Shown: positions 34,436 through 43,608 of the stretch, piece by piece
Numbering within the stretch: position 1 is the first letter of the stretch
How the letters are laid out: the number at the start of each line of letters is the position of its first letter
Assembly: GCA_017415005.1 (NCBI GenBank)
Contig: JAFQJK010000016.1
Coordinates: forward strand, 1-47,418
Reading direction: 5' to 3'
Origin: Rikenellaceae bacterium
GTDB taxonomy: Bacteria; Bacteroidota; Bacteroidia; Bacteroidales; Rikenellaceae
DNA length: 47,418 nucleotides
Notes under the pieces: generated by a model
What the model was told of the DNA's origin: nothing
Seen by the model: only the letters and a program-made list of their open reading frames with translations
Databases searched by the model: none
Program-made: the position numbers and the translations under genes

Positions 34436-35260
34436 ATGGAATTCTTCAAGGAAATTATCACATATCAGTTCCTCGCCAACGCAACGATCGCCTGCCTGCT
34501 CTCGGGTATCGCCTGCGGCATCATCGGGACCTACATTGTCTGCCGCCGGCTGGTATTTCTCAGCGGAGGTATCACGCACGCTTCATTCGGGGGGATCGGT
34601 ATGGCCTACTACCTGGGGATCAATCCCATAGGCGGAGCGCTGGTCTTTGCCATTCTCGCCGCTTTGGGTATCGAGACGGTCTCCAGCCGCGGGCGTATCC
34701 GCGAGGATTCGGCCATCGGTATGCTCTGGTCGCTGGGTATGGCCATCGGCATCATTTTCATCTATATGACTCCGGGCTACGCGCCCAACCTGATGAGTTT
34801 CCTGTTCGGTAACATATTGACTGTCACTCATGCCGACCTCTTTGCACTGGCCGGGCTGGACATGATCCTGCTCCTCTTGTTTACATTGATCTACCGTCCG
34901 ATCCTATACGTTGCATTCGACCGGGAGTTCGCCCGCAGCCAGAACATCCCGACGCGGCTGATAAGCTACCTGATGATCGTACTTACGGCCGTTGCCATCG
35001 TATTGTCCATTCGGGTGGTTGGCATCGTGCTCCTCATCTCTTTATTGACTATCCCTGCGGTCATCGCCAATACGATGAGCCGCTCGTTCAGCCGGATGCT
35101 GGTCCTCGCATCGGCCGTTGCGGCGGTCGGGACCTTTCTCGGATTGTACGTCAGTTACAAGACCGACATCCCCTCGGGCGCCTCTACAATATTTGTATTG
35201 ACCGTTACGCTTATTGTGGTAAAACTATTACCTTTGTACGGCAAAAGGCGGAAAGCATAG
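34436..35260 (+). CDS. ABC-3 family metal (Zn/Mn) ABC transporter permease
   Basis: Membrane subunit of a Zn2+ or Mn2+ importer (ZnuB/MntB/TroC family). From ATG 34436 it has 274 residues and eight or nine hydrophobic segments. Family features are ACLLSGIACGIIGTYIVCRR, SGGITHASFGGIGMAYYLG, SAIGMLWSLGMAIGIIF, the VGIVLLISLLTIPAVIANTM segment, and a last helix with KLLPLYGKRRK. No ATPase or substrate-binding protein is adjacent in the window, so the partners must be elsewhere. Followed after three bases by an LptF/G gene. Confidence 0.9.
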   Translation: MEFFKEIITYQFLANATIACLLSGIACGIIGTYIVCRRLVFLSGGITHASFGGIGMAYYLGINPIGGALVFAILAALGIETVSSRGRIREDSAIGMLWSLGMAIGIIFIYMTPGYAPNLMSFLFGNILTVTHADLFALAGLDMILLLLFTLIYRPILYVAFDREFARSQNIPTRLISYLMIVLTAVAIVLSIRVVGIVLLISLLTIPAVIANTMSRSFSRMLVLASAVAAVGTFLGLYVSYKTDIPSGASTIFVLTVTLIVVKLLPLYGKRRKA

Positions 35261-35263
35261 TCT

Positions 35264-36721
35264 ATGAAGACCATCCACAAGTTCATCCTCAAATCGTACT
35301 TCGGACCGATGATCCTGACGTTCTTCATCGTGATGTTCGTACTGATTATGCAGTTCATGTGGCGATACATCGATGAGCTGGTCGGGAAGGGCCTGTCTCT
35401 CAACGTGATCCTTGAGCTGATGATGTACGCGGCCGCCACGCTGATCCCCATGGGACTGCCTCTGGCCACGCTGCTGGCCGCCATCATGACTATGGGCAAT
35501 CTGGGGGAGCATTACGAGCTTCTCGCCCTCAAATCGGCAGGCATCTCGCTTCCGCGCATCATCAAGCCGCTGACCATTGTCATCGTCTTTATCTCCATCG
35601 GCAGCTTTTTTGTCGCCAACAACCTGGTGCCGTACTCGATGAAAAAGATGAAGGCCCTGATCTACGATATCCGGAAACAAAAACAGACCATCGAGTTCAA
35701 GGACGGGATATTTTTCAACGGTATCGAGAACATGAGCATCCGGGTCGGACATCAGAACCCCCAGACCCACCTGCTGACCGACGTCCTGATCTACGACAAC
35801 AGCAACTATAACAAAATGACCACCACGGTGGCCGATTCGGGCTATATCGGCTTGTCGGCGGACAAGCGCTACCTGATGGTGACGCTCTACAACGGGCAAA
35901 CCTATGAGGAGAGCCGGCAATACAACTGGTACAAGGAAAACGAATTCACGCGTTATGATTTTGATGTACAGAATGCCGTGATCCCGCTCGAAGGGTTCGA
36001 CATGGAGCGGACGGACATGTCATCCTTCAGCAACAGCCAGACACGCAACGTCGCCGAGCTGAGGCAGGGCATAGACTCCCTGGAGATGCAGGTCAACCGG
36101 TCGAATGCCCGTTCGTACTCGCCCCTGATGCAGCAATACCTGTTCAGGTATGACGAATCGCTGGCGCAAGACACGCTCCCCGTCCACAAAGTGTATGCCC
36201 GTGAAATGGATGCCATTGCCTCGCTCGACACCTCGCAGCTCGCTCAGAAAATGTCGGTTTACATGACCGCCAAAAGCAATGCGGCCAGTTCGAAAAGCAT
36301 GTTCACTTTCGATGAGGAGAACGCCAAGGAGGCCCTGATGAACCTCTACCGGTTCAAGGTCGAGTGGCACCGGAAATGGTCGCTGCCGATCTCGATTCTG
36401 ATCTTTTTCCTGATCGGGGCGCCCCTCGGTGCCATCATCCGTCGGGGAGGCTTGGGCATGCCTATTGTAGTGTCCGTATCGTTCTTTGTGGTATATTACG
36501 TTATCAGCATCACGGGCGAGAAAATGGCGCGGGAGGGGACGTGGGATTCGTTCATGGGCATGTGGGTCTCGACCTTTATCCTGATGCCGATCGCCTTATT
36601 CCTGACCTACAAGGCGACCAACGACTCCAACTTGCTGAACGCCGAATGGTATTATGTGCGCTACAAGCGGGCCAGATCGTTCTTTCATGGATTAATCAAA
36701 AGAAAAAACAAATATGACTGA
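35264..36721 (+). CDS. LptF/LptG-family lipopolysaccharide export permease
   Basis: Inner-membrane permease (YjgP/YjgQ family) that with LptB extracts lipopolysaccharide towards the outer membrane. The 485 residues start with the usual membrane helix pair ([20 protein letters not shown]), [17 protein letters not shown], then a long periplasmic region (about 130-360, jellyroll-like, with [20 protein letters not shown]), and end with three to four helices ([36 protein letters not shown]). It overlaps ribBA by eight bases and follows the ABC-3 permease by three, so all are likely cotranscribed. Confidence 0.92.
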   Translation: MKTIHKFILKSYFGPMILTFFIVMFVLIMQFMWRYIDELVGKGLSLNVILELMMYAAATLIPMGLPLATLLAAIMTMGNLGEHYELLALKSAGISLPRIIKPLTIVIVFISIGSFFVANNLVPYSMKKMKALIYDIRKQKQTIEFKDGIFFNGIENMSIRVGHQNPQTHLLTDVLIYDNSNYNKMTTTVADSGYIGLSADKRYLMVTLYNGQTYEESRQYNWYKENEFTRYDFDVQNAVIPLEGFDMERTDMSSFSNSQTRNVAELRQGIDSLEMQVNRSNARSYSPLMQQYLFRYDESLAQDTLPVHKVYAREMDAIASLDTSQLAQKMSVYMTAKSNAASSKSMFTFDEENAKEALMNLYRFKVEWHRKWSLPISILIFFLIGAPLGAIIRRGGLGMPIVVSVSFFVVYYVISITGEKMAREGTWDSFMGMWVSTFILMPIALFLTYKATNDSNLLNAEWYYVRYKRARSFFHGLIKRKNKYD

Positions 36722-37946
36722 GACCAAGAAAAGTCCTCTGAACAGCGTGGAAGAGGTCATCGAAGATATCCGGGCCGGGAAAGTAGTCATCGTGGTCGAT
36801 GATGAAGACCGTGAGAATGAAGGCGATTTTATTGTTGCCGGCGAGAAGATCACGCCCGAGATCGTTAACTTCATGCTTCACAACGGCCGGGGCGTGCTGT
36901 GCGCCCCGTTGACCGAGGAGCGCTGCCGCCAGCTGGAGCTCGATATGCAGGTGGCCGACAACACCTCGCTGCTCGGTACGCCGTTCACCATCTCGGTCGA
37001 CCTGCTGGGCCACGGATGCACGACAGGCGTGGCCGCTGCCGACCGGGCCGCGACGATCCGTGCATTGATCGATCCGGCCACCCGGCCGCAGGACCTGGGA
37101 CGTCCCGGACATATTTTCCCGCTACGCGCCAAGGACCGCGGCGTGCTGCGGCGCCCCGGACATACCGAGGCCGTGATCGACCTGACCCGTCTTGCCGGGC
37201 TGGAGCCGGGCGGGGCGCTGATCGAGATCATGAACGAGGACGGGACCATGGCGCGGTTGCCCCAACTGCTGGAGATCGCCCGGAAACACGGTCTGAAGAT
37301 CATCTCGATCGCCGACCTGATCGCGTACCGCCTGCAGTCCGATTCGATCGTCGAGCAGGGGGTCGAGGTCAAAATGCCGACACAATGGGGGGACTTCAAG
37401 GCCATCCCGTTCGTGCAGAAAAGTAACGGAGTCGAGCATATCGCCCTGTTCAAAGGCGAGTGGAACGAAGATGAGCCGATCCTTGTCCGGGTCCATTCGT
37501 CGTGTATGACGGGAGACATTTTCGGATCGTACCGCTGCGATTGCGGACCGCAACTGCACGAGGCGATGCGCATGATCGACAAGGCCGGCAAAGGAGCGAT
37601 CGTCTATCTCAGCCAGGAAGGCCGGGGCATCGGACTGAGCAACAAGCTGAAAGCATACAAATTGCAGGAAGAGGGGTACGATACCGCCGAGGCCAACCTG
37701 ATGCTCGGTTTCAAAGTAGACGAGCGCGATTACGGGGTGGGGGCGAGCATCCTGCATGCCCTCGGCATCCATAAGATGCGCCTGATGACCAACAACCCGC
37801 TCAAACGCGTCGGTCTCGAAGGGTATGGCCTGGAGATCGTGGAGAACGTCCCGATCGTGATCGAGCCCAACAAGTACAACGAGAAGTACCTCGAGACCAA
37901 AGAGATGGTCATGGGACATACGTTGGGATTGTTCCACAAACATTAA
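36714..37946 (+). CDS. ribBA: RibBA: dihydroxybutanone-phosphate synthase / GTP cyclohydrolase II
   Basis: Bifunctional first-step enzyme of riboflavin synthesis. The N-terminal RibB domain (about 1-210) has the [14 protein letters not shown] acidic motif and [11 protein letters not shown]; the C-terminal RibA domain (about 211-405) has the zinc site [32 protein letters not shown] and [14 protein letters not shown]. 410 residues, the usual size for the fusion. The ATG overlaps the LptF/G stop by eight bases, implying translational coupling, and fmt follows ten bases later. No FMN riboswitch is needed to explain its place and none is seen. Confidence 0.97.
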   Translation: MTETKKSPLNSVEEVIEDIRAGKVVIVVDDEDRENEGDFIVAGEKITPEIVNFMLHNGRGVLCAPLTEERCRQLELDMQVADNTSLLGTPFTISVDLLGHGCTTGVAAADRAATIRALIDPATRPQDLGRPGHIFPLRAKDRGVLRRPGHTEAVIDLTRLAGLEPGGALIEIMNEDGTMARLPQLLEIARKHGLKIISIADLIAYRLQSDSIVEQGVEVKMPTQWGDFKAIPFVQKSNGVEHIALFKGEWNEDEPILVRVHSSCMTGDIFGSYRCDCGPQLHEAMRMIDKAGKGAIVYLSQEGRGIGLSNKLKAYKLQEEGYDTAEANLMLGFKVDERDYGVGASILHALGIHKMRLMTNNPLKRVGLEGYGLEIVENVPIVIEPNKYNEKYLETKEMVMGHTLGLFHKH

Positions 37947-37956
37947 ACGGCGCGGA

Positions 37957-38925
37957 ATGGAGGCGAAGCAGTTGCGGATCGTATATATGGGGACGCCCGA
38001 TTTTGCCGTGGGCCCCTTGCGCCGGCTGGTCGAGTCGGGATATAACATTGTCGCCGTCGTGACGATGCCGGACAAACCGGCCGGCCGGGGATTGAAAGTC
38101 CACGAAAGCGCCGTCAAGCAATACGCCGCATCGGTCGGGCTTCCGGTCTTGCAACCCGAGAAGCTGAAAGACCCGGCATTTGTCGAGCAGTTTAAGGCGC
38201 TCGATGCCGATCTGGGGATCGTCATTGCCTTCCGGATGCTTCCCGAGGTGATCTGGAGCGCTCCCCGTCTCGGAACGTTCAACCTCCACGCCTCGCTACT
38301 GCCCGATTACCGGGGCGCGGCGCCGATCAACTGGGCCGTCATCAACGGCGATACGGTCAGCGGGGTCACGACCTTCATGCTGAACCACGAGATCGACAAA
38401 GGGGACATTCTGGGGCAGGTCGCTGTCCGTATCTCGGCAGATGATAATGCAGGTACGCTCCATGACAAGCTGATGGAGGCGGGAACCGGACTCGTTGTCG
38501 AAACGGTCGAAAAGATAGCCTCGGGTACTGCCGCACCCTTTCCGCAACCACAAGCCGAAGGTGCATATAAAGCGGCCCCCAAGATTTTCAGGGAGACCTG
38601 CAGGATCGATTGGCACCGGCCGGGCGTCGCGATCGTCAACCTGATCCGGGGCCTTTCGCCCTATCCGGGTGCATGGAGCGAGCTGAGGGATACAGCCGGG
38701 ACAACCGCGGCGCCGATCGGGGTGAAAGTTTTCTCTGCGCGATTCGAGAAAGGTCCGTCCACCGCTCCGGGTACGATCGTAACGGATGGAAAGAAAGCGA
38801 TCCGGGTAGGGTGCGCCGATGGATATATTCTGTTGGACGAGCTCCAGTTGGCCGGTAAAAAGCGTATGCGAGCCGATGACGTGCTGCGCGGATTCAGCCG
38901 GATCGGACAATATCGTTTCGAATAA
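37957..38925 (+). CDS. fmt: Methionyl-tRNA formyltransferase
   Basis: Formylates the amino group of Met-tRNAi using 10-formyltetrahydrofolate. 322 residues. Visible: MGTPDFAVGPL, MPDKPAGRGLK, FNLHASLLPDYRGAAPINWA with the formyl-THF and catalytic His/Asp region, NHEIDKGDILGQ, and the C-terminal tRNA-binding part (IRGLSPYPGAWSEL). It follows ribBA by ten bases. def and other initiation genes are not adjacent. Confidence 0.96.
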   Translation: MEAKQLRIVYMGTPDFAVGPLRRLVESGYNIVAVVTMPDKPAGRGLKVHESAVKQYAASVGLPVLQPEKLKDPAFVEQFKALDADLGIVIAFRMLPEVIWSAPRLGTFNLHASLLPDYRGAAPINWAVINGDTVSGVTTFMLNHEIDKGDILGQVAVRISADDNAGTLHDKLMEAGTGLVVETVEKIASGTAAPFPQPQAEGAYKAAPKIFRETCRIDWHRPGVAIVNLIRGLSPYPGAWSELRDTAGTTAAPIGVKVFSARFEKGPSTAPGTIVTDGKKAIRVGCADGYILLDELQLAGKKRMRADDVLRGFSRIGQYRFE

Positions 38926-38944
38926 CCACCCGACAGCACACAAC

Positions 38945-38969
38945 GCAGGCGGTCCTTGAGGCTGCCTGC
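38945..38969. terminator. Weak hairpin between fmt and the TPR gene
   Basis: GCAGGC (38945-38950) with GCCTGC (38964-38969) makes a short stem between convergent genes; no T-run follows, so terminator activity is doubtful. Confidence 0.3.
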
Positions 38970-38991
38970 CTTGCCTGGGATCTCCCCGATT

Positions 38992-39240
38992 TCAGGGGTT
39001 GTACATATCCATATGCCGGAACGCGAATATCTCCTTCAACATCGCTTCGTAGTGGGCCGCCTCGGTATGCGCCGGATCGAGCTGGCGGACCCGGATAAAG
39101 TCGTTCAGCGCCTTGTCGAGGTATCCTTGCTTGTAATACAGCCTGCCGCGTTCGAAATGGAGCGCCGCGTCATCCGGGGTTCGGGCGATCGCTTCGCTTA
39201 ACCGGTCGATCTCGGCAGCCGGGCTATCTGCGGATTCCAT
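38992..39240 (-). CDS. Small TPR-repeat protein
   Basis: Cytoplasmic protein of 82 residues made of two tetratricopeptide repeats: AIARTPDDAALHFERGRLYY and KQGYLDKALNDFIRVRQLDP then AHTEAAHYEAMLKE. Such repeats bind peptides or proteins. The start chosen, ATG 39240, overlaps the end of nadD by 17 bases; earlier in-frame ATGs would lie inside nadD. Last gene of the yicC-gmk-nadD run. Partner unknown. Confidence 0.8.
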   Translation of the reverse strand: MESADSPAAEIDRLSEAIARTPDDAALHFERGRLYYKQGYLDKALNDFIRVRQLDPAHTEAAHYEAMLKEIFAFRHMDMYNP

Positions 39241-39814
39241 AGAGACAATGGGTTTGAATGTACGCCCAGACAGCAGCGGGGAGATGGGATTCGGGAGATG
39301 CTCCGCGGCTGAGCATCCGCCGGATGTCCGTAGCTGCAAAATCGAGCAGGGGAGCATCTGCCAGCAACTGCACCTGTTCCGGTATAGCCGTGGGGGTATA
39401 GCCCTCCCGGGGATAGACCCAGACCGGATAGTCGCGCAGCAAGACGTCGCTGGATTTCCACCGGTCGAGGCGTCCGAGGTTGTCGGCCCCGATCAGCAGC
39501 ACAAATTCGCGCCCGGGATGGCGTGCCGACAGGGCATGAAGCGTATCGATCGTATAGGAAGGGCGGGGCAGTCCCAGTTCGATATCGCAGGAACGTATCC
39601 GGTCCGGGTACCGGGAACTCCGGGCAGCCAGCCCGGCCATAGCCAGCCGGTCCTGTTCGGGAGCCAGCCCGGCGGCTGCCTTGAACGGGTTCCGGGGAGA
39701 GACGACCAGCCAGACCTCGTCGGCCAGCCGGTTGGCAATCAGGTATTCAGCAATGGAGACATGCCCGTTATGCACGGGATTGAACGAACCGGAGTAAACG
39801 ACGGTCCGCTTCAT
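39224..39814 (-). CDS. nadD: Nicotinate-nucleotide adenylyltransferase
   Basis: Joins nicotinate mononucleotide with ATP to give deamido-NAD. 196 residues. The nucleotidyltransferase site is visible at VYSGSFNPVHNGHVSIAEYL (G-S-F-x-P-x-H-x-G-H) and the C-terminal FAATDIRRMLSRG region matches the ISSTxIR-type motif. VLLIGADNLGRLDRW is also typical of NadD. Between gmk (4-base gap) and the TPR gene (17-base overlap). Confidence 0.95.
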   Translation of the reverse strand: MKRTVVYSGSFNPVHNGHVSIAEYLIANRLADEVWLVVSPRNPFKAAAGLAPEQDRLAMAGLAARSSRYPDRIRSCDIELGLPRPSYTIDTLHALSARHPGREFVLLIGADNLGRLDRWKSSDVLLRDYPVWVYPREGYTPTAIPEQVQLLADAPLLDFAATDIRRMLSRGASPESHLPAAVWAYIQTHCLYGIRR

Positions 39815-39818
39815 CGCC

Positions 39819-40397
39819 TCAGGAGATGAAATCGGCGATCACGCGCTCGGTCTCGGCAATGGCGCGATCGAGATTGTCGTTGATCACGACCACGTCGAAC
39901 TGCTTGGCATAGGCCAGCTCATGCTCGGCCTTGGCCACCCGTTTCTCGATCGTCTCGATCGAATCGGTGGCACGGCCGATCAGCCGGTTGCGCAGCTCCT
40001 CGATCGACGGCGGCATAATGAAGATCGAGAGCGCCCGCTTACCGAATATGTTCTTCAGGTTCATGCCTCCCTTGACATCCACGTCAAAGATGATCACATT
40101 CCCCTTGGTCCAGATACGGTCGAGCTCAAGACGCAGCGTACCGTAGCAATTACCGGCATAGACCTCCTCCCACTCGACGAACTCGCCCTCGCGGACACGC
40201 TGCATGAACTCGTCCCGGGTCAGGAAATAGTAATCCTTCTCGTTGACCTCATTGCCCCTGGGCGCGCGGCTCGTGGCCGAGATCGAGAATTCGAGCCGGG
40301 GGAAACGGGCCAGCAGCTCTTTGATGATCGTGGTCTTGCCGGCGCCCGACGGAGCCGAGATAATAACCAGTTTGCCGTTTTTCGAATGTGAGTCCAT
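39819..40397 (-). CDS. gmk: Guanylate kinase
   Basis: Phosphorylates GMP to GDP with ATP. 192 residues: P-loop SAPSGAGKTTI near residue 15, GMP-binding region FSISATSRAPRGNEVNEKDY, VIFDVDVKGGMNLK and the LID-type segment RLIGRATDSIETIEKR. Located in the run yicC (23-base gap before), gmk, nadD (4 bases after), an order seen in many Bacteroidota. Confidence 0.97.
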   Translation of the reverse strand: MDSHSKNGKLVIISAPSGAGKTTIIKELLARFPRLEFSISATSRAPRGNEVNEKDYYFLTRDEFMQRVREGEFVEWEEVYAGNCYGTLRLELDRIWTKGNVIIFDVDVKGGMNLKNIFGKRALSIFIMPPSIEELRNRLIGRATDSIETIEKRVAKAEHELAYAKQFDVVVINDNLDRAIAETERVIADFIS

Positions 40398-40420
40398 GTT
40401 GCGTCAGACTTATGCCGTAA

Positions 40421-41305
40421 TTATAATAAGTTCAATACCTGTTCCTTGATCTTCTCCAGCTCATCTTTCATGCCGACCACGATCTTTTGCATATTGGCCT
40501 CGTTTGACTTGGAGCCCAGCGTATTGATCTCTCGGCCGATCTCCTGCGCGATGAAGCCCAATTTGCGGCCCGGAGCCTCCTCGCCGGCCGCCACCTCGCG
40601 GAAATACTTGCAGTGGTTCGTGAGCCGGACCTTCTCTTCGGTCACGTCGAGCTTCTCGATGTAAAAGATCATCTCCTGCTCCAGACGGTTGCGGTCGATC
40701 TCGATACCCATCGACGCGATGTTCTCGCGGATACGGGCGCGGATCGTCTCGGTACGCTGCTTTTCGTAAGGCTCGACCTCCGCTTTGTATGCCTCGATCC
40801 TGTCGATCCGGCGCAGCAGGTCGGCGATCAGGATGGCCCCTTCCTGTATGCGGAATTCGTCGATCCGGTCGAGCGCACCGCGCACGGCGGCCATCAGGGC
40901 TTCCAGCTCTTCCTCGGAGACGGCGGACGTATCGTTCTGGACCACCTCGGGAAGCCGCAGAATGGCAGGCATCAGCGCTGCCTTGACGGCCGCGTCGGCC
41001 ATGTCGACCTGTGCTGCGGCCGCGATCTCGCTGAGCTGGCGGAGATAGTCGGCGAAAGCGGCTCCATTGATCGAGACCGTATTGGCCCCGGCAGCAGTCT
41101 CGTATGACACATAGATATCCACCTTGCCCCGCTGCAGCCTCCGGGCCGCCTCGCTGCGGATGTCGTACTCGCATTGGCGGTAGATCGACGGCAACTTGAC
41201 CGTCAGGTCGAGCTGCTTGCTGTTGAGAGAGCGTATTTCGACTGTGATTTTCTTGGTGCCGGTCGTGATTTCGGCTTTGCCGTAGCCGGTCATGGATCTG
41301 ATCAT
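40421..41305 (-). CDS. YicC/YloC-family endoribonuclease
   Basis: Endoribonuclease family implicated in RNA decay, with an N-terminal YicC domain and a C-terminal DUF1732 domain. The start is ATG 41305 (MIRSMTGYGKAEI, 294 residues), as in homologues; the ATG 24 bases upstream lies past the probable transcription start. Visible features: EIRSLNSKQLDLTVKLP, RLQRGKVDIYVSYE, MGIEIDRNRLEQEM, and the C-terminus KLGFIAQEIGREINTLGSKS, NEANMQKIVVGMKDELEKIK. First gene of the yicC-gmk-nadD-TPR run with its own -7 box. Confidence 0.93.
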   Translation of the reverse strand: MIRSMTGYGKAEITTGTKKITVEIRSLNSKQLDLTVKLPSIYRQCEYDIRSEAARRLQRGKVDIYVSYETAAGANTVSINGAAFADYLRQLSEIAAAAQVDMADAAVKAALMPAILRLPEVVQNDTSAVSEEELEALMAAVRGALDRIDEFRIQEGAILIADLLRRIDRIEAYKAEVEPYEKQRTETIRARIRENIASMGIEIDRNRLEQEMIFYIEKLDVTEEKVRLTNHCKYFREVAAGEEAPGRKLGFIAQEIGREINTLGSKSNEANMQKIVVGMKDELEKIKEQVLNLL

Positions 41306-41326
41306 GGGGACGTAACGTTTGGTGCA

Positions 41327-41334
41327 CAAAAGTA
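41327..41334 (-). promoter_or_regulatory. -7 box for yicC
   Basis: Minus-strand TACTTTTG, a perfect -7 box 21 bases before ATG 41305. It lies at the upstream alternative start (41329) and so favours the shorter protein. Confidence 0.65.
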
Positions 41335-41459
41335 GCTAAAAAATCACGATATACAACTATTCGTGCCGCCCCTTTTTGTGTGCCCGTGCACGGTATCGGA
41401 AATGGGCTCAGCAGATAAAAAAGGCCACTGGTTTTGACGGATATGAAAAATATTTTTGA

Positions 41460-41467
41460 TAACTTTG
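41460..41467 (+). promoter_or_regulatory. Promoter (-33 and -7) of serC
   Basis: TAACTTTG, a perfect -7 box, with TTTG at 41433-41436 23 bases upstream as the -33 element. The serC ATG is 45 bases downstream. Confidence 0.7.
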
Positions 41468-41512
41468 CCTCTCTTAATCCAACGAGTATAAACCAAAATA
41501 TTTAGTGCAGTT

Positions 41513-42586
41513 ATGAAAAAACATAATTTTAATGCCGGCCCGTCTATCCTGCCGCGCGAAGCAATTGAAAATGCGGCCAAGGCCGTGCTGGATTTCAACG
41601 GATCAGGCCTGTCGATCCTCGAGATCTCGCACCGCACGAAGGATTTCGAGGCAGTGAACGACGAGGCTGCGGCGCTTTTCCGCGAGCTGCTCGACATTCC
41701 GGAAGAGTATAAGATTCTGTTTTTGGGCGGCGGTGCCAGCACGCAGTTCTGCTATGTCCCGTACAACCTGCTGGAGAAGAAGGCCGGCTACGTGAACACG
41801 GGTGTGTGGTCGAAGAAAGCGATCAAGGAGGCCAAACTGTTCGGCGGAGTGGAAGTGCTCGCTTCTTCGGAGGATAAGAACTTCACCTACATCCCCAAGG
41901 GTTTCAATATCCCGACCGACATCGACTACCTGCACATCACCTCGAACAATACCATTTACGGCACCGAATACAAGGCTGACATCGACTCGCCGGTTCCCGT
42001 CGTGGCCGATATGAGCTCGGACATCCTGAGCCGTCCGGTAGACGTGAAGAAATACGGCATGATCTACGGCGGTGCCCAGAAGAATATGGGTCCTGCCGGC
42101 GTCACGTTCGTGATCGTACGCGAGGACCTGCTCGGCAAGGTTTCGCGTCCTCTGCCGTCGATGGTGGATTACCGCAACCATATCGCCAACGACTCGATGT
42201 TCAACACGCCTCCCGTTTTCCCGATCTTCGTGCTCAAGGAGACCCTCAAATGGGTGAAGTCGATCGGCGGCGTGAAAGAAATCCAGAAGCGCAACCAGGC
42301 CAAAGCCGACCTGCTGTACGGCGAGATCGACCGTAACCCGATGTTCGTGGGTACCGCCGTTAAGGAGGACCGCTCGCTGATGAACATCTGCTTCGTGATG
42401 GCCGAGCCTTATCAGGAGCTGGCCGGCGAGTTCCTCGAGTTCGCCAAGGGCAAAGGCATGGTGGGTATCAAGGGACATCGCCTGGTGGGCGGCTTCCGTG
42501 CCTCGTGCTACAACGCCCTGCCGATCGAAAGCGTTCAGGCGCTCGTCGACTGCATGCAGGAGTTCGAGAAGATGCACGTCAAATAG
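41513..42586 (+). CDS. serC: Phosphoserine aminotransferase
   Basis: PLP enzyme converting 3-phosphohydroxypyruvate and glutamate to phosphoserine. 357 residues: [20 protein letters not shown] start, [22 protein letters not shown], and the PLP lysine K190 in [15 protein letters not shown], then [16 protein letters not shown] at the C-terminus. The regular order serC-serA-DUF1015 follows and is shared by many Bacteroidota. Confidence 0.97.
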   Translation: MKKHNFNAGPSILPREAIENAAKAVLDFNGSGLSILEISHRTKDFEAVNDEAAALFRELLDIPEEYKILFLGGGASTQFCYVPYNLLEKKAGYVNTGVWSKKAIKEAKLFGGVEVLASSEDKNFTYIPKGFNIPTDIDYLHITSNNTIYGTEYKADIDSPVPVVADMSSDILSRPVDVKKYGMIYGGAQKNMGPAGVTFVIVREDLLGKVSRPLPSMVDYRNHIANDSMFNTPPVFPIFVLKETLKWVKSIGGVKEIQKRNQAKADLLYGEIDRNPMFVGTAVKEDRSLMNICFVMAEPYQELAGEFLEFAKGKGMVGIKGHRLVGGFRASCYNALPIESVQALVDCMQEFEKMHVK

Positions 42587-42664
42587 CCGATGGCTGTTTT
42601 TGTCACATACCGGCCGAGGAAAGTCGAGAAGGCCGTTTTTTTCCACTCCATAAAAGGTTTCGAA

Positions 42665-43588
42665 ATGAAAGTATTAGTTGCAACAGATAAGCCGTTCGCC
42701 AAAGAAGCGGTGGACGGTATCCGCGAAATTGTCGAAAAGGCGGGTTACGAGCTGGCTCTGCTCGAAAAATACGGAGACAAGGGCAAATTGATCGACGCAG
42801 TGAAGGACGCAGACGCCCTGATCGTCCGCAGCGATAAGGTGACGGCCGAGGTGATCGAGGCCGCAGGTAAGCTCAAAGTCGTGGTTCGTGCCGGCGCCGG
42901 CTACGACAACGTCGATCTGGCCGCCGCTTCGGCTAAGGGGATCGTCGTAATGAACACCCCGGGGCAGAACTCGAACGCCGTAGCCGAGCTGGCCGTCGGC
43001 ATGATGGTCTTCATGGCCCGCAACCAGTTCAACCCCGGAACGGGGCACGAGATCAGCGGCAAGACGCTGGGTATCCATGCGTACGGTCATGTGGGCCGTA
43101 TCGTCGGCCGCTACGGCAAGGCGCTGGGCATGAAAGTGCTCGCTTTCGACCCGTACGTATCGGACAAGAGCGTGTTCAAGTGCGACGACGTATGGGCCGT
43201 GGATTCGGTCGAGGAGCTTTACAGCAAGAGCGACTATGTCTCGCTGCACATCCCTGCCACCGAGCAGACCAAGAAGTCGATCGGGTACGACCTGCTGACG
43301 AAGATGCCCAAGGGCGCCACACTGGTCAACACCGCCCGCAAGGAGGTGATCGACGAAGAGGGTCTCGCCAAGGCACTCGCCGAGCGCACCGACCTGAAGT
43401 ACATCACTGATATCGCGGCCGATATGCAAGGGGTTCTCAACGAGAAGTTCGGGACGCGCGTATTTGCGACGCCCAAGAAAATGGGCGCCGAGACCGCCGA
43501 GGCCAATATCAATGCCGGGCTTGCTGCTGCCCGCCAGATCGTAGAGTTCTTCACTTCGGGAGACACCCGTTTCCAGGTAAATAAATAA
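42665..43588 (+). CDS. serA: D-3-phosphoglycerate dehydrogenase, short form with Lys for the catalytic His
   Basis: Oxidises 3-phosphoglycerate to phosphohydroxypyruvate with NAD+. The start is ATG 42665 (MKVLVATDKPF, 307 residues); the frame extends upstream but has no similarity there. No C-terminal ACT domain. Visible: VVRAGAGYDNVDLAAASAKG, NAVAELAVGMM, an A-x-G-x-x-G nucleotide loop (AYGHVG; GxGxxG with the first Gly changed), and NTARKEVIDEEG with the catalytic Arg and Glu region. Where most relatives have TPHxG, this one reads TPKKMGAETAEAN, putting K271 in place of His. 78 bases after serC; DUF1015 gene follows in 20. Confidence 0.94.
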   Translation: MKVLVATDKPFAKEAVDGIREIVEKAGYELALLEKYGDKGKLIDAVKDADALIVRSDKVTAEVIEAAGKLKVVVRAGAGYDNVDLAAASAKGIVVMNTPGQNSNAVAELAVGMMVFMARNQFNPGTGHEISGKTLGIHAYGHVGRIVGRYGKALGMKVLAFDPYVSDKSVFKCDDVWAVDSVEELYSKSDYVSLHIPATEQTKKSIGYDLLTKMPKGATLVNTARKEVIDEEGLAKALAERTDLKYITDIAADMQGVLNEKFGTRVFATPKKMGAETAEANINAGLAAARQIVEFFTSGDTRFQVNK

Positions 43589-43608
43589 TCGAGAAGAAAC
43601 AGAGTAAA

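Noticed and set aside
37122-38282. 386-residue minus-strand open frame spanning ribBA and fmt
   Set aside because: Would cover two well-supported genes in reverse; no family features.
41603-42646. 347-residue minus-strand open frame antisense to serC
   Set aside because: Shadow of SerC; composition-driven.
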